Origin: Clostridia bacterium
GTDB taxonomy: Bacteria > Bacillota > Clostridia > Christensenellales > UBA1242
Assembly: GCA_017503445.1 (NCBI GenBank)
Contig: JAFVTB010000036.1
Coordinates: forward strand, 1-9,685
DNA: 9,685 bases
Direction: 5' to 3'
Both the position numbers and the translations under genes were made by a program. The notes beneath the pieces were generated by a model. That model was not told where the DNA came from and did not search any database. It was given only the letters and a program-made list of their open reading frames with translations. This document shows positions 1-4,701 of this stretch, piece after piece (the stretch's first letter is position 1; each line of letters begins with the position of its first letter).

Positions 1-2
1 TC

Positions 3-188
3 ACAAGCGCAGATGGCAAAATTGCCACAGGCAAAGATGCACAAAAAACCAAGGTAACAGCAGAAGTTGTTGCACACGGCAAAGGCGAAAAAATCATTGT
101 TTACAAAATGATTCCAAAGCAAATGTATCGCAGAAAAAATGGTCATCGTCAACCATACACAGAAATCAAAATTGTGGATATTAAATAA
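3..188 (+). CDS. rplU: 50S ribosomal protein L21, C-terminal part (5' truncated)
   Basis: This is the last 61 codons of ribosomal protein L21, a 23S rRNA-binding protein of the large subunit. The start lies outside the window. The reading frame ends in the typical L21 tail: KGEKIIVYKM is followed by YRRKNGHRQPYTEIKI, where the RRKxGHRQPYT block is the family hallmark that contacts rRNA. Its TAA stop (186-188) shares one base with the ATG of the next gene, so translation of the two is probably coupled. L21 upstream of prp and rpmA is the standard Bacillota arrangement, and the neighbours support the identification. Basis: seen directly for the tail motif; function comes from family knowledge. 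Confidence 0.95.
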   Translation, partial: TSADGKIATGKDAQKTKVTAEVVAHGKGEKIIVYKMIPKQMYRRKNGHRQPYTEIKIVDIK

Positions 189-514
189 TGACACAAATCA
201 CAGTTTTTAAGGAAAAAGGCAAAATTTTGGGCTTTGAATGCAAGGGACATTCGGGTTACGCGGAAAGCGGCGCGGATATCATTTGCGCGGCAATCTCAAC
301 CCTTGCGGGCAGTTGCCATCTTGGCATCTCAAAAGTTTTGGGGCTTGCCCACACATTTGAAATTGATGAAGAAGTGGGGTATTTTAAGCTTATGCTTAAA
401 CCCGAAAGTGTTCAAAATCAACCCGCCCAAGTGCTTTTGCAAACCTTTGCGCAAAGCGCCCAAGAACTTGCCGATTCCCACAAAAAATTTATTAAACTTA
501 AACAGGAGGGGTAA
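188..514 (+). CDS. prp: Ribosomal-processing cysteine protease Prp (YsxB family)
   Basis: Prp is a small cysteine protease that removes the N-terminal extension of ribosomal protein L27 in Bacillota and some related phyla. The 108-residue length is normal for the family. The signature segment GHSGYAESGADIICAAIS is present, with the catalytic His at residue 21 and the catalytic Cys at residue 33, so the enzyme looks intact. The ATG overlaps the rplU stop by one base (TAATG) and the stop is one base from the rpmA start, so the protease is made together with its substrate. A longer reading in another frame across this gene runs into rpmA and is an artefact. Basis: motif seen; activity inferred from the family and from the matching L27 N-terminus next door. 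Confidence 0.93.
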   Translation: MTQITVFKEKGKILGFECKGHSGYAESGADIICAAISTLAGSCHLGISKVLGLAHTFEIDEEVGYFKLMLKPESVQNQPAQVLLQTFAQSAQELADSHKKFIKLKQEG

Positions 515-515
515 A

Positions 516-797
516 ATGAAATTCATTCATATTCAACTTTTCGCGCACAAAAAAGGCGGCGGAAGCTCTAAGAACGGCCGCGACAGCAATGCAAAACGCC
601 TTGGCGTGAAAGCAAGCGATGGTCAAGCAGTTTTGGCTGGCTCAATCATCCTTCGTCAACGCGGAACCAGAATTTATCCAGGCACCAATGTTGGCCTTGG
701 AAAAGACTTCACACTTTTTGCAAAAATTGATGGCCGCGTGAAATTTGAAAGCAAAGCTGGCAAAAAAGTGGCAAGCGTTTATGAAATTCAAGACTAG
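516..797 (+). CDS. rpmA: 50S ribosomal protein L27 with Prp-cleavable N-terminal extension
   Basis: L27 is a 93-residue large-subunit protein whose N-terminal tail reaches towards the peptidyl transferase centre. The core block SSKNGRDSNAKRLGVK and the later RQRGTRIYPGTNVGLGKD are diagnostic. The N-terminus begins MKFIHIQLFAHKKGGG. The first nine residues are the extra leader found in Prp-containing bacteria, and processing is expected between Phe9 and Ala10 to expose AHKKGGG. A strong Shine-Dalgarno site (AGGAGGGG, 504-511) lies four bases before the ATG, which fixes the start. The 3' end overlaps the next gene by 17 bases. Basis: sequence seen; the cleavage site is inferred from characterised Staphylococcus L27. 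Confidence 0.95.
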   Translation: MKFIHIQLFAHKKGGGSSKNGRDSNAKRLGVKASDGQAVLAGSIILRQRGTRIYPGTNVGLGKDFTLFAKIDGRVKFESKAGKKVASVYEIQD

Positions 798-1596
798 TTT
801 TTCAATAAATAAAACCGAAATTGATATGTATCAAACACTTTCGTGCGGGCAGATCTTTTCTTGGCGGCAAACAAACGATGGTTTTGTTGTGCAAACAGGC
901 AACAAGATTGCTGTGGTGCGCGAGGATCAAGATGCATACACAATTTTCACCGATGATAAAGTTTTTTTCACCAGTTTTTTTGATCTGAAAACTGATTATC
1001 ACCAAATCAAAAGCACACTTTTGACGCATGAAGTGATGCATAAGCCAATTTTGTTTGGCGGCGGCATAAGGATTTTGCGCCAAGACCTTTTGGAAGTGAT
1101 TGTTTCGTTTGTGATTTCCGCAAACAACAATATCAAAAGGATTTCTGCAACTGTGGAATTTTTGCGCCAAAATTTTGGCGAAAAGATTGGCGATTATTAT
1201 GCGTTTCCAACGCTTGCACAACTGCAAAAAATCACAGAAAGTGATTTTCGTAAGGCGGGGGCGGGCTATCGCAGCCCGCAACTTGTAAAACTTGTTGAAC
1301 AACTTTCAAATCTTGATTTTTATGCTTGGGCAAATCTTGAAACCAACCAGTTGAAGTTGCGCCTTGTTGCGCTTTCAGGCGTTGGGCCAAAGGTGGCGGA
1401 TTGCATAATGCTTTTTGGTTATGGCAAAACAGATGTTTTTCCTGTGGACACTTGGATTGAAAAGGTTTATAACAACTTTTTTGAGCCATGTCACGACAGG
1501 AAAGAGATAAGGAGAATTCTTGTTGATAAATTTAAAAATGTCGCGGGCTATGCCCAACAATATTTGTTTTATTATCAACGAAATTTTGCCAAATAG
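781..1596 (+). CDS. ogg: 8-oxoguanine DNA glycosylase/AP lyase, OGG1 type (HhH-GPD superfamily)
   Basis: This is a 271-residue bifunctional base-excision-repair glycosylase that removes 8-oxoG from DNA and nicks the abasic strand. The N-terminal region carries the OGG pattern TLSCGQIFSWRQ (residues 19-30). SANNNIKRI (113-121) matches the base-flipping Asn segment of OGG1. The helix-hairpin-helix is LSGVGPKVADCIML (198-211), with the Schiff-base lysine at Lys204, and the catalytic aspartate is in FPVD (Asp223). All key residues are present. I chose ATG 781 because the OGG fold needs the strand before TLSCGQ. A TTG at 745 and an ATG at 826 are less likely. The 17-base overlap with rpmA suggests translational coupling; no clear Shine-Dalgarno is visible. 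The Lys followed by VADC favours OGG1/CacOgg-like enzymes over AlkA. The gene ends just before a terminator. Confidence 0.9.
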   Translation: MKFKTSFSINKTEIDMYQTLSCGQIFSWRQTNDGFVVQTGNKIAVVREDQDAYTIFTDDKVFFTSFFDLKTDYHQIKSTLLTHEVMHKPILFGGGIRILRQDLLEVIVSFVISANNNIKRISATVEFLRQNFGEKIGDYYAFPTLAQLQKITESDFRKAGAGYRSPQLVKLVEQLSNLDFYAWANLETNQLKLRLVALSGVGPKVADCIMLFGYGKTDVFPVDTWIEKVYNNFFEPCHDRKEIRRILVDKFKNVAGYAQQYLFYYQRNFAK

Positions 1597-1606
1597 AATT
1601 TTGTCG

Positions 1607-1635
1607 AAAAATGTCATAAAAAATGACATTTTTTT
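1607..1635 (+). terminator. Intrinsic terminator of the rplU-prp-rpmA-ogg operon
   Basis: A perfect 7-bp stem, ATGTCAT (1611-1617) and ATGACAT (1623-1629), has an AAAAA loop. A-tracts lie on the left and T-tracts on the right, which extend the pairing and supply the U-run. It starts 10 bases after the ogg stop codon. The A-rich left arm means it could also stop transcription arriving from the right. Confidence 0.88.
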
Positions 1636-1653
1636 ATTTTTTGTTGATAAAAT
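1623..1653 (+). promoter_or_regulatory. Possible sigma-A-type promoter for the HTH gene
   Basis: ATGACA (1623-1628, five of six to TTGACA) and TAAAAT (1648-1653, five of six to TATAAT) are separated by 19 bases, which is longer than the preferred 17. The -35 lies in the right arm of the preceding terminator. The whole area is AT-rich, so chance matches are easy. I regard it only as the best candidate ahead of the gene at 1731. Confidence 0.3.
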
Positions 1654-1654
1654 A

Positions 1655-1679
1655 ATGGCGCGAAAACACAATGCGCCAT
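1655..1679. repeat. Perfect inverted repeat, possible operator or leader hairpin
   Basis: ATGGCGC (1655-1661) and GCGCCAT (1673-1679) form a perfect 7-bp inverted repeat around an 11-base spacer. It is GC-rich within an otherwise AT-rich intergenic region. It sits directly downstream of the candidate -10 and about 50 bases before the start of the HTH protein, where an operator for autoregulation or a 5' leader hairpin would lie. No T-run follows, so it is not a terminator. The function is inferred. Confidence 0.5.
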
Positions 1680-1730
1680 CACCAATGCCTCCTGCCAGAT
1701 CAGATGCGCGAAAAGTGTTATGGAGGTTTT

Positions 1731-2282
1731 ATGGAGCTTAAAGTTTGGGTGAAAACTTTTTTTTCAATATATCGCTGGTTGGAAAAACTTGCAAAGGCGG
1801 TTGATGGCTATGTAACAATCCGCGGCGTTTCGTGCTTTTATAAAAACTTGCGCAATATCACCCTGTGCGGCACGGAAAAAGTGGTGCAGGATATTACGGG
1901 ACTCATGAATAAAAAAATCAGTTTGATTAATATAAAACACCTTTGTGATAAACTTTTGTGTGCGTTGCCAGAAAATTTGGCAAGGTTTGTGATTGCAAAA
2001 TATGTTGATGACCACACGTTTGAAGAAGTGGCAAAAATTTTGGATGTCAACATCCGCACAACCTTAAGGTGGAATGTTGCGGTTTTGGAAAAATGCACGG
2101 TGAAATTGCAAAATTGGGGATGGACGCATGAAAAAATTTTGCATTTGATTGATCACGAAAAATGGCTTTTGGACTTGGCAAAGGACATCGAACTTCAGCA
2201 AGAAATTAACCACAGTAAAAAGCTTGCATTTTTTGCAATATATCACGAAGCTGAAAAATCTTATAAAAAATTTATGATTTAA
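1731..2282 (+). CDS. Sigma-70 region 4-like helix-turn-helix protein, possible phage regulator
   Basis: This is a 183-residue basic protein that I do not recognise as a named family. Residues about 77-121 resemble sigma region 4: a helix LCALPENLARFVIAKYVD is followed by a helix-turn-helix, TFEEVAKILDVNIRTTLRW, and a final helix VAVLEKCTVKL. The TFEEVAxILxVxxRT pattern is typical of DNA-binding sigma-like regulators such as the ArpU/RinA-type late regulators found before phage packaging genes. No region 2 is seen, so it is unlikely to be a complete sigma factor. ATG 1731 was chosen over an upstream ATG at 1671 because GGAGG (1722-1726) lies four bases before it and the upstream extension lies in the inverted repeat. 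It stands alone between two terminator-like elements. It could equally be a host gene. The region after residue 125 has no recognisable motif. Confidence 0.6.
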   Translation: MELKVWVKTFFSIYRWLEKLAKAVDGYVTIRGVSCFYKNLRNITLCGTEKVVQDITGLMNKKISLINIKHLCDKLLCALPENLARFVIAKYVDDHTFEEVAKILDVNIRTTLRWNVAVLEKCTVKLQNWGWTHEKILHLIDHEKWLLDLAKDIELQQEINHSKKLAFFAIYHEAEKSYKKFMI

Positions 2283-2303
2283 ATATTTTGATAAAAAATA
2301 TTT
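2281..2303. terminator. Weak A/T-only hairpin between convergent genes
   Basis: AAATATTTT (2281-2289) and AAAATATTT (2295-2303) are perfectly complementary around a GATAA loop. The hairpin lies between two convergent stop codons. On the minus strand a run of T's (complement of 2306-2312) precedes it rather than follows it. The stem is all A/T and may be too weak to act, so a bidirectional terminator is a tentative reading. Confidence 0.3.
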
Positions 2304-2316
2304 TCAAAAAAATTGT

Positions 2317-3138
2317 TTAATCATCAAGCTCATAAAATTCAGAACGCTTCAGGCGCCTGATTTTTTTATTTGATTTTTTGCCATCATCTGCCACAAGTTT
2401 AGTTGGCTTGAACAAAAGATAAACAATAAAAATGCAAGGCAAACTTATTGCCACAATGACAAAAATTTTCAGTTCGTTCGATATTGCAGAATTTGTTGAT
2501 TGGTTTGTTTGATTTATGGTCGGTTTGGCAAAAAGTTCACCCTCAAACACAGGCAAAATTTCTGTGTTTGGAATAATTGGGGAAAGCTTATCGCAAAACT
2601 CGCTGTAAAGAAATCCAAAATATGATGAATCCCCGTTGATATATTTGCAATAATACCACAAATTGTTTTTGTCGGGGATAAGTTCTTGTCCCGGGCAAGT
2701 GCCATAAAAAATCAAATCACTGCAAAGATATGGCACGTTTATAATTCGATTGAATGGCGAATCGCCGCTTGGGGTTGATTTAAGATCAAGCCCAGAAAGC
2801 GAAAAAACTCGAAAACTGATTCCGCTTGCAAATGGATTTTGTGGTACACCTTGAACCGGAGTGACATCGGCTTTTTTTACATATCCGCAAACATCAAGAT
2901 ATCTGGCGGAATAAAACAAATCTTCGGCATCTTCCGCTTTGCCCAAAAGTTCAACAAAATATGATTGTGGAATTTCGAAAACACGATATCCTGCATCATC
3001 AACGGGACTGTTGAAAAAGAAAACGTTTGGCTTTTCAATACGCGCAAAAACAGAGTTTTGGGCAAGTGCCATATTTGGCGTTTCCCAAAACATACAACAA
3101 AACAGCAAAAGAATTCCCGCAAAAATTTTTGTTTTCAC
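2317..3138 (-). CDS. Secreted membrane-anchored protein with SH3-like segments
   Basis: This is a 273-residue predicted surface protein, read from GTG 3138 to TAA 2317. Residues 1-26 form a signal peptide: KTK, a hydrophobic core, then MALA before Gln27. Two bacterial-SH3-like stretches follow. Residues about 30-100 contain ARYLDVCGYVKKADV, and about 110-187 contain WYYCKYINGDSSYFGFLYSE. A Ser/Thr/Asn-rich linker (TINQTNQSTNS) leads to a transmembrane helix at about 222-243 and a Lys/Arg-rich cytoplasmic tail ending in YELDD. That predicts type I topology with the SH3-like part outside, perhaps against the cell wall. An in-frame ATG at 3294 would add a second hydrophobic segment and overlap terL, so I rejected it. 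No Shine-Dalgarno precedes the GTG. The gene faces the HTH gene and diverges from terL. Function unknown; it may be a host gene or phage cargo. Confidence 0.7.
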   Translation of the reverse strand: MKTKIFAGILLLFCCMFWETPNMALAQNSVFARIEKPNVFFFNSPVDDAGYRVFEIPQSYFVELLGKAEDAEDLFYSARYLDVCGYVKKADVTPVQGVPQNPFASGISFRVFSLSGLDLKSTPSGDSPFNRIINVPYLCSDLIFYGTCPGQELIPDKNNLWYYCKYINGDSSYFGFLYSEFCDKLSPIIPNTEILPVFEGELFAKPTINQTNQSTNSAISNELKIFVIVAISLPCIFIVYLLFKPTKLVADDGKKSNKKIRRLKRSEFYELDD

Positions 3139-3145
3139 GCAAGTG

Positions 3146-3151
3146 ATTTTA
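3146..3151 (-). promoter_or_regulatory. Candidate -10 box for a leaderless minus-strand transcript
   Basis: Read on the minus strand this is TAAAAT (five of six to TATAAT), and its end is seven bases from the GTG at 3138. Transcription would then begin at or next to the start codon, which would fit the absence of a Shine-Dalgarno site. No convincing -35 is visible because the region upstream is poly-T. Confidence 0.25.
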
Positions 3152-3161
3152 TCAGTTTTTT

Positions 3162-3191
3162 TTGCAAGAAAAAAATAAAATAAATTAATAA
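3162..3191 (+). promoter_or_regulatory. Possible promoter for terL
   Basis: TTGCAA (3162-3167) and TAATAA (3186-3191) are 18 bases apart in the divergent region ahead of terL. Each matches the sigma-A consensus in four positions (TTG..A and TA.TAA respectively). The sequence is nearly pure A/T, so this is a weak call that rests mostly on position. Confidence 0.25.
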
Positions 3192-3224
3192 AATTTATTT
3201 TTTTGTTGAAAAGGGGTGAAAAAA

Positions 3225-4655
3225 TTGAAAAAAATAATAAAAAAAATAAAAACCATTGATAATATTTTGCAAACGCGCGCAAAAAAGTCAACATTGGAGC
3301 TTTATAATTCGGGTGAAAAGGTGCATAAAAAACAAATGGCTTTTCACAGGTGTTTAAAGCGCAATCGTTGGGTTTTTGGTGGCAATCGTACGGGAAAAAC
3401 AGAATGTGGCGCGGTTGAAACTGTTTGGCTTGCGCGCGGCAATCACCCCTTCAGAAAAAACAAAAAAAATGTTTCCTGCTGGGTGGTTTCGCTTTCACGG
3501 CAAGTTCAGCGCGATGTTGCGCAAAGCAAAATTTTGCACTATGTGGATAAGCGGTGGATAAAGGAAATTGTTATGCTGGAAGGCAGGAAGTCCAGCGCAG
3601 AAAATGGCATAATTGATTATATCCTTTTGGACAATGTTTTTGGTGGCGTGTCAAAAATTGCGTTTAAATCTTGTGACCAAGGCCGCGAAAAATTTCAGGG
3701 CGCAAGTTTGGATTTTGTGTGGTTTGATGAAGAGCCCCCTGAGGATATTTTCAAGGAATGTAAAATGCGTGTGCTGGACAAAAAAGGCGAAATTTTTGGC
3801 ACAATGACACCTTTGAAGGGGTTGACTTGGGTGTATGATATGATTTTTTTAAACAAAAATAATGACCCCGAGGTTTGGCACGAGTTCATCAGTTGGCAAG
3901 ATAACCCTTTTTTGGATGCCGGTGAAGTGGCAACCCTTATGGCAACCCTAAGTGCAGAAGAACTTGAAAGCAGATGCAATGGCAAATTTTTGGATAATGG
4001 TGGTTTGGTGTATGGCGAATTTGATGAAAGTGTGCATGTGATTGATCCTTTTCCCGTGCCGCTTGAGTGGCAAGATAATATTTCCATAGACCCTGGGCTT
4101 CATAACCCGCTTTCAGCGCATTGGTATGCCGAAGATTTTGACGGAAATATTTTTGTGATTGCAGAGCATTATGAAGCAAAAAAATCCATTGAATATCACG
4201 CCGAAAAAATCAAAGAAATTTGCGCATCTTTGAATTGGCACACTGGGTTTGGTGGGCGAATTGAGGCGCTTATCGACAGTGCATCAAATCAGCGCACTTT
4301 GGCGTCCACCAAAAGTGTGAGTGAACTTTTTTTTGACCTTGGGATTGCCGTGAATCCAAGGGTGAACAAAGATTTGTTTGCAGGCATCAATGTTGTGAAA
4401 TCATATCTTAAATCCGCAAGTGGTGAGACGCGGATTTTTATTTTCAAAAATTGCGTGAATATGATTCGGGAAATAAAGGGATATGTTTGGGGGAATGGTG
4501 ATGCACCGATTAAGCGCGATGACCACGCGATGGATGAGCTTCGTTATTATCTTATGCACAAAAATGCAATGCAAGATAAATCTTTGAAAAAAACAGTTGT
4601 ACAGAAAAACAAGGAGAGTTTATATCGAAAAATTCGCCGAGAAAATCGTTTGTAA
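3225..4655 (+). CDS. terL: Phage terminase large subunit (ATPase and nuclease)
   Basis: This is the packaging motor that translocates phage DNA into the prohead and cuts it. Counting from the TTG start (476 residues), the ATPase half has Walker A GGNRTGKT (52-59), Walker B DFVWFDEE (163-170) with its catalytic Glu, and the coupling motif GTMTPLKG (192-199). The RNase H-like nuclease half has Asp residues in SIDPG (Asp289), ALIDSA (Asp351) and DDHAMDELRYY (Asp437). Length and motif order are complete, so the enzyme is probably functional. Start choice: GGGGTGA (3213-3219) pairs well with the 16S tail and lies five bases before TTG 3225. GTG 3216 is the alternative and adds three residues. The N-terminus is very Lys-rich. 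The neighbours are cargo and then portal genes. No classical small subunit precedes it. Confidence 0.93.
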   Translation: MKKIIKKIKTIDNILQTRAKKSTLELYNSGEKVHKKQMAFHRCLKRNRWVFGGNRTGKTECGAVETVWLARGNHPFRKNKKNVSCWVVSLSRQVQRDVAQSKILHYVDKRWIKEIVMLEGRKSSAENGIIDYILLDNVFGGVSKIAFKSCDQGREKFQGASLDFVWFDEEPPEDIFKECKMRVLDKKGEIFGTMTPLKGLTWVYDMIFLNKNNDPEVWHEFISWQDNPFLDAGEVATLMATLSAEELESRCNGKFLDNGGLVYGEFDESVHVIDPFPVPLEWQDNISIDPGLHNPLSAHWYAEDFDGNIFVIAEHYEAKKSIEYHAEKIKEICASLNWHTGFGGRIEALIDSASNQRTLASTKSVSELFFDLGIAVNPRVNKDLFAGINVVKSYLKSASGETRIFIFKNCVNMIREIKGYVWGNGDAPIKRDDHAMDELRYYLMHKNAMQDKSLKKTVVQKNKESLYRKIRRENRL

Positions 4656-4678
4656 TTTTATATAAATTAAGTTATACT
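4650..4678 (+). promoter_or_regulatory. Sigma-A-type promoter for the surface-protein gene
   Basis: TTGTAA (4650-4655) and TATACT (4673-4678, five of six to TATAAT) are separated by the optimal 17 bases. The -35 includes the terL stop codon. The -10 lies 23 bases before the ATG at 4702, leaving a short leader that contains GGAG (4693-4696). The geometry is good for an independent promoter inside a phage late operon. Predicted from sequence only. Confidence 0.6.
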
Positions 4679-4701
4679 ATTTTATATATTATGGAGAAAA
4701 A

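Noticed and set aside
234..797. 187-residue frame covering prp in an alternate frame and running into rpmA
   Set aside because: Only the last 93 residues are L27. The upstream part is an out-of-frame reading of prp, and the strong Shine-Dalgarno at 504-511 marks the real start at 516.
802..1302. 166-residue minus-strand open frame opposite ogg
   Set aside because: It is antisense to a gene with all catalytic residues conserved, has no ribosome binding site, and its composition (Cys/His/Lys-rich) is typical of a shadow frame.
3139..3294. N-terminal extension of the minus-strand surface protein to ATG 3294
   Set aside because: It is a low-complexity Phe/Leu/Lys stretch from poly-A/T DNA, overlaps the start of terL, and would place a second hydrophobic segment before a normal signal peptide.
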